This document shows positions 6,170 through 13,118 of a stretch of DNA of 13,118 nucleotides, one piece after another. The stretch comes from Ga0077536 sp943370145 (GTDB taxonomy: Bacteria > Pseudomonadota > Gammaproteobacteria > Ga0077536): assembly GCA_943370145.1 (NCBI GenBank), contig CALRPY020000086.1, positions 1-13,118 of the forward strand, in the 5' to 3' direction. A model generated the notes under the pieces. That model saw nothing but the letters and a program-made list of their open reading frames with translations. It had not been told where the DNA came from and did not search any database. Numbering within the stretch: position 1 is the stretch's first letter; every line of letters starts with the position of its first letter. A program made the position numbers and the translations under genes.

Positions 6170-7177
6170 TCACGAACTGAGCATTGCCACGACGTAGGCG
6201 AGATATGCGCCGCCGTTGACGAGCAGGTGCCAGACCCTGATTCCACCGCTGCGCGCCAGGAAGTACATCCACAGCGCCGCGGCATAGGTCACGATGACGC
6301 CGAACAGCACCTCCGACGTGGGCTGCCAAGGCGTGATGGCCAGCCCCAGCGCCGGCAGCAGGCTGCCCTGGAACACCATCGCACCGGTGATGTTGCCGAA
6401 CGCCAGGGTGTCCTTGCCGCGCCGGATCCAGATGACGCTGTTCACCTTTTCCGGCAACTCGGTCGCAATGGGCACGATCAGCAGCGCCAGCAGCAGCGGC
6501 GAGATGCCGATGATCTCGGACAGGTGTTCCACGCAGTAGACGAATCCCTTCGCGCCCGCGATCAGCAGCGCGAGGCCAAGCCCCATCTGGATGACGATCG
6601 TCGCCATGTTGTCCGGCACGCCGATGCGATGCAGGAAGAGCACCCCGTGCGCCTCGGTGCCGTGCCCCTCCTCGACGAGCTTGGCCGACACCCGCAGCGT
6701 CAACATCACGTAGATGAAATAGTTCATCACCAGCCCGATGATGAAGCCGGCGCGCACCGCCGCGTATTCCGGCGGAATGAACAGCGCGAGGAAGGCCATC
6801 GCGAACGCGGTCAGGAAGAAGGTCAGGTCGCGCTGCAGCCCCGTGCGTTCCGGTCGCAGGTGACCCTGGACGCCGCGTCGTTTCAGGACCGACAGCGCCA
6901 TCACGCACAGGCTCAGCGTCGACAGCATCAGCGGCGCGCCGAGAATGGCGCCCACGCCGATTTCAGCATTGAGTTCGGCGTTGGCGCCGCCCGCGAGCAC
7001 CGCGACGACGGGCACCGTGCTCTCCGGCAGCGCCGTGCCGACCGCGGCGAACAGCGAGCCGGTGACGCCCTCCGAGATGCCGATTCGTTCACCGAGATGC
7101 TCGAGCGCATTCGTGAACACCTCCGCGGCGATCAGGATGACGACGAGCGCAATTAACAGTTCGAAACCCAGGACCAT
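6170..7177 (-). CDS. Na+/Ca2+ antiporter-family (CaCA) membrane protein
   Basis: This 335-residue integral inner-membrane protein belongs to the cation/Ca2+ exchanger superfamily, whose members use a Na+ or H+ gradient to expel Ca2+ or a related cation. Two homologous halves are visible: EHLGERIGIS...GTALPES (26-53) and EHLSEIIGIS...ATELPEK (217-244), offset by 191 residues. These are the alpha repeats, with the ion-binding acidic residues at E52 and E243. GVGAILGAPLML (74-85) and AFGNITGAMVFQGSLLPALG (259-278) continue the repeats. A hydrophilic loop (about 165-190) separates the halves. Start ATG at 7177 follows a GAGG six bases upstream. It is divergent from uppP across 78 bases with no obvious promoter on either side, and codirectional with rnr 211 bases downstream. 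The actual substrate cannot be told from sequence. Confidence 0.88.
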   Translation of the reverse strand: MVLGFELLIALVVILIAAEVFTNALEHLGERIGISEGVTGSLFAAVGTALPESTVPVVAVLAGGANAELNAEIGVGAILGAPLMLSTLSLCVMALSVLKRRGVQGHLRPERTGLQRDLTFFLTAFAMAFLALFIPPEYAAVRAGFIIGLVMNYFIYVMLTLRVSAKLVEEGHGTEAHGVLFLHRIGVPDNMATIVIQMGLGLALLIAGAKGFVYCVEHLSEIIGISPLLLALLIVPIATELPEKVNSVIWIRRGKDTLAFGNITGAMVFQGSLLPALGLAITPWQPTSEVLFGVIVTYAAALWMYFLARSGGIRVWHLLVNGGAYLAYVVAMLSS

Positions 7178-7245
7178 GCTAACCTCGGTGCCCCGGAGCG
7201 GGCAGCCACGCTAAGCTCACGGAAATCGGGACTCTGCCGGGACAG

Positions 7246-7250
7246 AAGGA
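7246..7250 (+). promoter_or_regulatory. Shine-Dalgarno of uppP deciding its GTG start
   Basis: AAGGA lies 5 bases before GTG at 7256. The protein read from this GTG matches the expected length and N-terminal helix of UppP, and no ATG gives a better alternative. Confidence 0.8.
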
Positions 7251-7255
7251 TCGCC

Positions 7256-8053
7256 GTGGATTTTTCTTTGTACTTGAAAGCCGTGCTGCTCGGGATCGTG
7301 GAAGGCCTCACCGAGTTCCTGCCGATCTCGAGCACCGGGCACCTCATCCTCGCGAGCGAGTGGCTGGATTTTAACAGACAGGACGCTAAAACGTTCGAGG
7401 TGGTGATTCAACTCGGCGCCATCCTGTCCGTCTGCTGGCACTTCCGTCAGCGCCTGGCCGGCGTCATCAGCGGCCTCGGACGCAGCGATGACTCGCGCCG
7501 CTTCACCCGCAACCTGATCGTGGCCTTCCTGCCGGCCGCGGTGCTGGGCGGCCTGCTGCACGGGTTCATCAAGCAGGTCCTGTTCGCACCCGTGGTCGTC
7601 GCCTGGGCGCTGATCGGCGGCGGCTTCGCGATCCTGCTCGTCGAACGTTTCGCCCCCGCACCACGCGTGCATCGGGTCGACGACATCGCGCCCGGGCTCG
7701 CCCTGCGCATCGGCCTGGCCCAGACGCTGGCGCTCGTTCCCGGCGTCTCGCGCTCCGGCGCGACCATCATGGGCGGCATGGCCTGCGGCCTGTCGCGGCA
7801 GGCCGCGACGGAATTCTCGTTCTTCCTCGCCATCCCCGTGATGTTCGCGGCCACCGCCTATGACCTCGTGAAGTCATGGGACCATCTCTCTACCGATTCG
7901 GTGGGCCTGTTCTCGGTGGGCTTCGTCGCCGCCTTCCTCAGCGCGCTGGCCGCGATCCGCTTTCTCCTGCGCTTCGTGTCAACCCACGATTTCCGGCCGT
8001 TCGCCTGGTATCGCATCGCCTTCGGCGTGCTCGTGCTGGTCATGCTGATGTAG
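7256..8053 (+). CDS. uppP: Undecaprenyl-diphosphate phosphatase UppP (BacA)
   Basis: UppP dephosphorylates undecaprenyl diphosphate on the periplasmic side, recycling the lipid carrier for peptidoglycan and other surface polymers; overexpression confers bacitracin resistance in E. coli. The 265-residue polytopic protein has both signature motifs: EGLTEFLPISSTGHLIL (16-32, catalytic/metal glutamates E16 and E20, with S26 and H29) and VPGVSRSGATIMGG (161-174, with R166). These match E17, E21, S27, H30 and R174 in E. coli UppP (273 residues). A GTG start with a good ribosome binding site opens the frame. Codons around 7367-7392 are richer in A/T than the rest, including a rare AGA. It is a single gene, with the cys operon following after 113 bases. 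Confidence 0.96.
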   Translation: MDFSLYLKAVLLGIVEGLTEFLPISSTGHLILASEWLDFNRQDAKTFEVVIQLGAILSVCWHFRQRLAGVISGLGRSDDSRRFTRNLIVAFLPAAVLGGLLHGFIKQVLFAPVVVAWALIGGGFAILLVERFAPAPRVHRVDDIAPGLALRIGLAQTLALVPGVSRSGATIMGGMACGLSRQAATEFSFFLAIPVMFAATAYDLVKSWDHLSTDSVGLFSVGFVAAFLSALAAIRFLLRFVSTHDFRPFAWYRIAFGVLVLVMLM

Positions 8054-8086
8054 GACCGACCGCCGGATAGATCGCATTCGCAGATG

Positions 8087-8133
8087 GATATGCCGAGATA
8101 TTAATTCCGCGCATCCCCCCCCTTCCCTAGACT
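8087..8133 (+). promoter_or_regulatory. Candidate control region of cysJIG
   Basis: The 113 bases between uppP and cysJ contain an A/T-rich patch with direct repeats GATAT at 8087-8091 and 8097-8101, one helical turn apart, running into TTAATT. A run of eight C follows (8115-8122), then TAGACT (8128-8133) as a possible -10 box. No good -35 hexamer sits 16-18 bases before it, as often seen at activator-dependent promoters. CysB, a LysR-type regulator, activates cys operons in enterobacteria, so the A/T patch is a plausible operator; this is inference. No terminator for uppP is seen here. Confidence 0.35.
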
Positions 8134-8166
8134 GCGCGCACCCCAGCACACCCCGGGAGCGCCAAC

Positions 8167-9999
8167 TTGTCATCCGCTGTCCTGCTCGAAACTTCCACCT
8201 CTGGCCCGCGGGGCGACCTTCGCTCGCGACTGGAGCAGGCGCTTGCCGGCTGCTCCGACGACGACCTGCTGTGGGCCAGCGGCTTCCTCGCCGGCCTGTC
8301 CGCCCGCACCCACCGGCGCCCCGTCGAACAGGTCCACGCACGCGCCGCGGCCGAGGCACCGCGCGCCGCGGCGACTCTCAGCATCCTCGTCGGTTCGCAG
8401 ACCGGTAACGGCAAGGCGCTCGCGCAGCGCGCGCTGGACCAGGCCCGCGCGCAGGGCATCAACGCGAAAGTCGTCAACCTCGCCGATCTCAACCCGCGTC
8501 AACTGAAGCAGGAGCGCGCCGTGCTGCTGATCGTCAGCACGCACGGTGACGGTGATGCGCCTGACGACGCCGAGCCCCTGCTGCGCTTCCTGGGCGGCCC
8601 GCAGGCCGCCCGCCTCGAACGCCTCGCATTCGCCGTCATTGCGCTCGGGGATTCCAGCTATCCGCACTTCTGCAAGACCGGTCGCGACTTCGATGCGCGC
8701 CTCGAAGCGCTGGGCGCCCGTCGCGTCGCGCCGCGCGTCGACTGCGACGTGGACTTCAGGGCAAGCGCCGAAGCCGGCATCGCCAGCGCCCTCTCCGCCC
8801 TCGCGCCGGCCGTCGCCGACGGCACCACGACGGCGCGCATCGCGCTGGTCGATCCCGTCCAGCACGCCGCCGGCGCGCCCATCGCGCCCGCGGAGGACGT
8901 CGAGGTCACCGCGACGGTGCTCGTCAACCAGCGGATCACGGGGCGCGCATCCAGCAAGGACGTGCGGCACCTCGAATTCGCGCTGGACACGGCGGCACTC
9001 GCCTACGAACCGGGCGACAGCGTCATCGTAACGCCGCTCAATCCACCGGCGATCGTCGCGGAACTGCTCGAGACCCGGGGCTGGGCGGCGCAGGCCGACG
9101 TCCGCATCGGCGAACAGACCCTGCCGCTCGCGACGGCGCTGGCCGGGAAGGTGGAACTGACGCTGCTGTCGCGCCCCGTGCTCGCCGCGATAGCCGCCCG
9201 CAGCGCGCACCCGGCCCTGCATGACGCCCTCGCGAACACTTCGGGCACGGCGCTTGCCGACTACATGCGCGAACGACAGCTGATCGACGTGCTGAACGAA
9301 ACCGGTGTCGAACTCACGCCGCAGGAATTCGTCGAGATCGCCCGGCCGCTCGGCACTCGCGCCTATTCGATTTCTTCCAGCCGCGTCGCGACCCCGGACG
9401 AGCTGCACGTGACGGTCGCCGTCGTCAACGGCGGTCGTGACGGGCATCCACGCCCGGGCTGCGCCTCGAACTGGCTGGCGAGCCACGCGCCGGGCGCGAC
9501 GCTTGCGCTGCGTCTGGAACGCAACCTGGCCTTCCGCCTGCCGCGCGACGACGACGCGCCGATCATCATGATTGGTCCCGGCACCGGCATCGCGCCGTTT
9601 CGCGGCTTCGTCGAGGAACGCGCCGCACGCGGCGCCCGGGGCCGCAACTGGCTCTTCTTCGGTGAGCGCACGCAGCACGAGGATTTCCTGTACCAGGTCG
9701 AATGGCAAAGGCACCTGCGAACAGGCACGCTCGCGCGGCTCGAGGTCGCGTTCTCGCGCGATGGCGGGAACAAGCACTACGTGCAGGACCGGCTGCGCGC
9801 CTGCGCGAAGGAGGTCCATGCATGGATCGGCGAAGGCGCCTTCATCTACGTCTGCGGCGATGCCCAGCGCATGGCGAAGGACGTGCACCGCGCACTGCTC
9901 GACGTGATCGCCAGCACCGGCGGCATGACGACCGAGGCGGCCGAAGAGTTCCTTTTCGAATTGAAGCGGCAGGGCCGCTACCAGCGGGATGTGTACTGA
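8167..9999 (+). CDS. cysJ: Assimilatory sulfite reductase (NADPH) flavoprotein subunit
   Basis: CysJ takes electrons from NADPH through FAD and FMN to the hemoprotein CysI for reduction of sulfite to sulfide. The 610-residue protein (E. coli 599) has these regions: a flavodoxin domain with phosphate loop SQTGNG (77-82) and STHGDGDAP (124-132); a connecting/FAD domain with RAYSISSS (398-405) and GCASNWL (431-437); and an NADPH domain with IGPGTGIAPFRGF (469-481). It ends GRYQRDVY, the E. coli C-terminus almost exactly, with the C-terminal Tyr stacking on FAD. The N-terminal LLWASGFLAGL matches the family's LAWVSGYFWG region, so the TTG start is accepted; GGGAG lies 7 bases upstream. TTG is a weak start. 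It is first in the operon, with cysI beginning 3 bases after its stop. Confidence 0.95.
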   Translation: MSSAVLLETSTSGPRGDLRSRLEQALAGCSDDDLLWASGFLAGLSARTHRRPVEQVHARAAAEAPRAAATLSILVGSQTGNGKALAQRALDQARAQGINAKVVNLADLNPRQLKQERAVLLIVSTHGDGDAPDDAEPLLRFLGGPQAARLERLAFAVIALGDSSYPHFCKTGRDFDARLEALGARRVAPRVDCDVDFRASAEAGIASALSALAPAVADGTTTARIALVDPVQHAAGAPIAPAEDVEVTATVLVNQRITGRASSKDVRHLEFALDTAALAYEPGDSVIVTPLNPPAIVAELLETRGWAAQADVRIGEQTLPLATALAGKVELTLLSRPVLAAIAARSAHPALHDALANTSGTALADYMRERQLIDVLNETGVELTPQEFVEIARPLGTRAYSISSSRVATPDELHVTVAVVNGGRDGHPRPGCASNWLASHAPGATLALRLERNLAFRLPRDDDAPIIMIGPGTGIAPFRGFVEERAARGARGRNWLFFGERTQHEDFLYQVEWQRHLRTGTLARLEVAFSRDGGNKHYVQDRLRACAKEVHAWIGEGAFIYVCGDAQRMAKDVHRALLDVIASTGGMTTEAAEEFLFELKRQGRYQRDVY

Positions 10000-10002
10000 A
10001 CC

Positions 10003-11724
10003 ATGAGCGAGCAAGGACAGAAGGGTGAACCGTCGCCCGTCGAACGCATCAAGGCCGCGAGCAGGCAGCTGCGCGGCACGCTGGTCGAAAGCCTCGCCAA
10101 TCCGCTGACCGGCGCGATCCGCGAGGACGACACGCAGCTGATCAAGTTCCACGGTGTCTACCAGCAGGACGACCGCGACCTGCGTAACGAACGCCGGGAA
10201 CAGCGCCTGGAACCGGCCTGGCAGTTCATGGTTCGGGCGCGCGTGCCCGGCGGTCTCTGCTCGCCGGCGCAGTGGCTGGCGTTCGACGAGATCGCGCGGA
10301 CCTGGGCCAACGGCACGCTGCGCCTGACGACGCGCCAGGCCTTCCAGCTGCACGGCGTGCTGAAGCGCGATCTGAAAACCACGATCGCGGCGATCAATCG
10401 CTCGCTGCTCGACACCCTCGCCGCCTGCGGGGACGTCAACCGCAACGCGATGTGCAGCGTGCTGCCGCTGCAGCGCGCAGTACACGCGGAGGCCGCGGCG
10501 CTGGCCGCCGAACTGAGCCGGCGCTTCCTGCCGCACAGCCGTGCATATCACGAGATCTGGCTCGACGGTGAGAAGCTCGCGGACAGCGGCGTCGAGGAGG
10601 AGCCCATCTACGGACCGCTCTACCTGCCGCGCAAGTTCAAGCTCGGCATCGCCGTGCCGCCCGACAACGACGTCGACGTCTACTCGCAGGACCTCGGCCT
10701 CGTCGCGGTCGTCGGGCACGGGCGCATCGTCGGCTACAACGTGCTGGTCGGGGGCGGCATGGGCATGACCCACGGCGACTTCGCGACCTGGCCGCGCCTC
10801 GCCGATACGCTGGGCTTCTGCCCGGCAGATGCGGCAATCGCGGTTGCCGAGGCGGTGGTCACCACGCAGCGGGATTTCGGCGATCGTTCCAACCGCAAGC
10901 ACTCGCGGCTGAAGTACACCGTCGAGGACCTCGGCCTCGAGCGCTTCCGCGCCGAGGTGGAATCCCGCGCCGGCCTGCGCTTCACGCCCGCGCGGCCCGT
11001 CGAATTCGTGAACAACGCCGACCCGCTCGGCTGGCGCACGGACGACGAGGGCTACCATCACTTCGGGCTGCACGTGCCGAGCGGCCGCATCACCGATCGC
11101 GATGACTGGCGCGCGCTGACGGGCCTGCGCGAAATCGCCGCGCGCGGCCTCGCGCAATTCCGCCTCAGCGCGAACCAGAACCTGATGCTGTGCGACATCG
11201 CGCCCGACGCCCGCGCCGAGCTGTCTGCGCTGCTCGAGGCGCACGGCCTCGGGCGACCGGTATCCGAAGTGCGCAAGCTCGCGCTGGCCTGCGTGGGCCT
11301 CCCGACCTGCGCGCTCGCGATGGCCGAGAGCGAGCGCTATGCGCCGGCGTTCCTCGCCGACTTCGAGGCGCTGCTCGCGAAGCACGGCCTCGGCGACGCG
11401 CCGATCGGCATCCGCATCACGGGCTGCCCGAATGGCTGCGCACGCCCCTTTCTCGCCGAGATCGCGCTCGTGGGCAAGGCGCCGGGCCGCTACAACCTCT
11501 ACGTGGGCGGCGTGCCCGATGGCTCGCGGCTGACCGTGCCACTGCGCGAGAACATCCCGCAGCAGGACGTGCTCGCGACGCTCGACGGACTGCTCGGCCG
11601 CTATGCCGCCGAGCGCGTCGCGGACGAGGCCTTCGGCGTGTTCGTGCGCCGGGTCGGGGTCGTGCCGCCGGTCGCCAGCGGGCGTGAGTTCGCGCAGGCC
11701 GTGCGCGCGCTGAGCGGCGCATGA
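10003..11724 (+). CDS. cysI: Assimilatory sulfite reductase (NADPH) hemoprotein beta subunit
   Basis: CysI carries the coupled siroheme/4Fe-4S centre that performs the six-electron reduction of sulfite to sulfide for cysteine synthesis. The 573-residue product (E. coli 570) has the cluster ligands C430 and C436 (CVGLPTC) and C475 and C479 (TGCPNGC). Other family landmarks are IKFHGVYQQDDRD near the N-terminus, LRLTTRQAFQLHG, YLPRKFKLGIAVPP, AEAVVTTQRDFGDRSNRKHSR and LVGKAPGRYNLYVGG. Thus both halves of the duplicated fold are complete. The ATG is 3 bases after the cysJ stop with no strong Shine-Dalgarno of its own, so translation probably depends on cysJ. Its TGA overlaps the cysG start (ATGA). 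Close YQQDDRD and active-site identity to E. coli favours sulfite over nitrite reductase. Confidence 0.96.
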   Translation: MSEQGQKGEPSPVERIKAASRQLRGTLVESLANPLTGAIREDDTQLIKFHGVYQQDDRDLRNERREQRLEPAWQFMVRARVPGGLCSPAQWLAFDEIARTWANGTLRLTTRQAFQLHGVLKRDLKTTIAAINRSLLDTLAACGDVNRNAMCSVLPLQRAVHAEAAALAAELSRRFLPHSRAYHEIWLDGEKLADSGVEEEPIYGPLYLPRKFKLGIAVPPDNDVDVYSQDLGLVAVVGHGRIVGYNVLVGGGMGMTHGDFATWPRLADTLGFCPADAAIAVAEAVVTTQRDFGDRSNRKHSRLKYTVEDLGLERFRAEVESRAGLRFTPARPVEFVNNADPLGWRTDDEGYHHFGLHVPSGRITDRDDWRALTGLREIAARGLAQFRLSANQNLMLCDIAPDARAELSALLEAHGLGRPVSEVRKLALACVGLPTCALAMAESERYAPAFLADFEALLAKHGLGDAPIGIRITGCPNGCARPFLAEIALVGKAPGRYNLYVGGVPDGSRLTVPLRENIPQQDVLATLDGLLGRYAAERVADEAFGVFVRRVGVVPPVASGREFAQAVRALSGA

Positions 11725-13118
11725 GCGGCGCCTCCTGGCTGCCGCTGTTCCTGCGGCTGCGCGACCAGCCGTGCCTGGTGGTCGGTGGTGGCACGGTCGC
11801 CGCGCGCAAGGTGGATGCGCTGTTGGCGAGCGGCGCGCGCGTCACCGTCGTCGCGCCCGCGCTCGGCGAGGCCTTGCGCAGCCTGCGCGACGACGGACGC
11901 ATCACGCACCATGCGCGCGCATTCCTCGCGAGCGACGTCGACGGCCAGGTGTTCATCGTGTCCGCCACCGACCGACCCGAAGTCAATCGCAGCGTCGCGG
12001 CCGCGGGGGCGACGGCCGGTCGCCTGGTCAACGTCGTCGACGACCTCGAACTGAGCGGCGCAATCTTCCCGTCGCTCGTGCGCCGCGGCGAACTGACGGT
12101 CGCGATCTCGACGGGCGGCGCCGCCCCGGTGCTGGCCAGGCTCGTCCGCGCCCGCATCGAGGCGATGCTCGCGCATTCGCTAGGCGATCTGGTGGCCCTT
12201 GCCGCGCGCTGGCGGCAGCGCGTGCAGCGGCGTCTCGGCTCGCCAGGCGCACGACGCCGCCTGTGGGAACACGTGCTCGACGAGCGTGGCGCCGTACTGC
12301 AAGCCCTTGGCGCCGGCCGGCCGGACGCCGCCGAGGCGGCGCTGCAGGCGGCACTGGACGGTGAATGCTCGCCGGTGGCCGGCGCCGCGCGCGCGCGGGG
12401 CTTCGTATCGCTGGTCGGCGCTGGACCGGGCGATCCGGAGCTGCTGACGCTGCGCGCGCTGCGCACCCTGCAGGGCGCCGACGTCGTGCTGCACGACCGG
12501 CTCGTCGGCCCGGAAGTCCTCGAACTCGCGCGACGCGACGCGACGCGCGAGGACGTCGGCAAACTGACCGGCGGCGACCACGCCGCGGCCCAGGATGCGA
12601 TCAACGCCCGTCTGGTCGAGCTGGCGAGTGCAGGCCTGCGCGTGGTGCGGCTCAAGGGCGGGGATCCCTTCATCTTCGGCCGCGGCGCCGAGGAGCTGGA
12701 CGCCATGCGCGCGCACGGCATCCCGTTCGAAATCGTGCCCGGCATCACCGCCGCGCTCGGCTGTGCCGCCTATGCGGGGGTGCCTTTGACGCGGCGCGCG
12801 GTGGCCCAGCAGGTGACGCTCGTCACCGCGCACTGCGAGCGCTCGATGGACCGGCTCGACTGGCCGCTGCTGGCACAGGCGCGGCACACGGCGGTGTTCT
12901 ACATGGGCGTGGGGCATGCGCCGCTGATCGAGCAGCGCCTGCTTGCCGGCGGGCGCGACGCTGCGACCCCGGTGGCGATCATCGAGCGCGGCACCACCGC
13001 CGAGCAGCGCGTGCTGCACACGACGCTGCGCGGGCTGGCGGATGCCGTGCGCGCGCAGCGGGTGCGCGCGCCGGCGCTGATCGTGGTCGGCGAGGTCGCC
13101 GCCGCCGACGCCGCCTTC
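11721..13118 (+). CDS. cysG: Siroheme synthase CysG (fused), right end cut by window
   Basis: CysG makes siroheme from uroporphyrinogen III: the C-terminal module methylates C2 and C7 with S-adenosylmethionine; the N-terminal module oxidises precorrin-2 with NAD+ and inserts iron. The 466 visible residues stay in frame to the window end. The NAD site is LVVGGGTVAARK (19-30), the catalytic aspartate is in NVVDD (D107), and STGGAAPVLARLVR starts at 130. The methyltransferase module begins FVSLVGAGPGDPELLTL (228-244), with LHDRLV, RLKGGDPFIFGRG (310-322), VPGITAA (339-345) and FYMG (393-396). ALIVVGEVA places the cut very near the expected C-terminus (E. coli 457). Two departures: T131 where enterobacterial CysG has Ser128, and VGKLTG (279-284) where VGKRxG is usual. 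The ATGA overlap with cysI couples cofactor supply to the enzyme. Confidence 0.95.
   Translation, partial: MSGASWLPLFLRLRDQPCLVVGGGTVAARKVDALLASGARVTVVAPALGEALRSLRDDGRITHHARAFLASDVDGQVFIVSATDRPEVNRSVAAAGATAGRLVNVVDDLELSGAIFPSLVRRGELTVAISTGGAAPVLARLVRARIEAMLAHSLGDLVALAARWRQRVQRRLGSPGARRRLWEHVLDERGAVLQALGAGRPDAAEAALQAALDGECSPVAGAARARGFVSLVGAGPGDPELLTLRALRTLQGADVVLHDRLVGPEVLELARRDATREDVGKLTGGDHAAAQDAINARLVELASAGLRVVRLKGGDPFIFGRGAEELDAMRAHGIPFEIVPGITAALGCAAYAGVPLTRRAVAQQVTLVTAHCERSMDRLDWPLLAQARHTAVFYMGVGHAPLIEQRLLAGGRDAATPVAIIERGTTAEQRVLHTTLRGLADAVRAQRVRAPALIVVGEVAAADAAF

Noticed and set aside
5959..6285. 109-residue N-terminal extension of rnr
   Set aside because: It would pass antisense through tRNA-Leu and part of the inverted repeat and does not resemble RNase R; the ATG at 5958 gives a normal N-terminus.
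6227..7156. 309-codon plus-strand frame
   Set aside because: It is antisense to the antiporter gene; the product is rich in Arg, Gln and His with no hydrophobic pattern or motif.
8170..11385. 1071-codon open frame on the minus strand
   Set aside because: It is antisense to cysJ and cysI; its composition (Arg, Ala, Gly, Val, Asp) reflects the complement of GC-biased codons and no domain is recognisable.
11417..12748. 443-codon minus-strand frame
   Set aside because: It covers the end of cysI and most of cysG in antisense and reads as Arg/Ser/Ala-rich noise.
1..13118. Mobile elements, CRISPR array, defence or biosynthetic cluster
   Set aside because: I saw no transposase, integrase, spaced direct repeats or accessory gene cassette; the genes are ordinary core genes in familiar order.

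Overview
The window is a GC-rich chromosomal segment (roughly two thirds G+C by eye, with G/C in most third codon positions). It most likely comes from a gammaproteobacterium. The evidence is the order rnr-rlmB followed by rpsF-rpsR-(membrane protein)-rplI-dnaB, a CCA-encoding tRNA-Leu(CAG), and a cysJ-cysI-cysG cluster in which CysG is the fused three-activity siroheme synthase. I cannot name a genus. All content is core; I see no insertion sequence, phage gene, CRISPR array or toxin/defence cassette.

Layout. Positions 1-2861 hold a minus-strand ribosomal/replication operon: rpsF (S6), rpsR (S18), a DUF2232-like membrane protein of unknown function, rplI (L9) and the start of dnaB, which runs off the left edge. 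A good sigma70-like promoter and a leader hairpin lie just upstream of rpsF. Next, also on the minus strand, come rlmB (23S rRNA Gm2251 methyltransferase) and rnr (RNase R), overlapping by 11 bases. tRNA-Leu(CAG) faces the other way immediately upstream of rnr, and its -35 box touches the rnr start codon. A 66-base nested inverted repeat follows the tRNA. Then comes a minus-strand Na+/Ca2+ antiporter-family gene. It is divergent from uppP (undecaprenyl-diphosphate phosphatase) on the plus strand. The right third is a plus-strand sulfite-reduction operon, cysJ-cysI-cysG, with cysG nearly complete at the right edge.

How the genes fit together. The left half serves translation and RNA maturation: two 30S proteins that pair in the platform (S6/S18), L9, an rRNA methyltransferase, a structured-RNA exonuclease and a leucine tRNA for the CUG codon, plus the replicative helicase. 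UppP recycles the lipid carrier of peptidoglycan synthesis. In the cys operon, CysJ passes NADPH electrons through FAD and FMN to CysI, which reduces sulfite to sulfide at a siroheme/4Fe-4S centre. CysG makes that siroheme, so enzyme and cofactor supply are co-expressed.

I found no novel multi-gene system. The observations most worth checking are non-coding: the back-to-back tRNA-Leu/rnr arrangement, the nested inverted repeat whose arm duplicates the tRNA tail, a possible S6:S18 autoregulatory leader, and the hairpins around the rplI junction. There are also a conserved-looking gene of unknown function inside a ribosomal operon and some motif departures in CysG.
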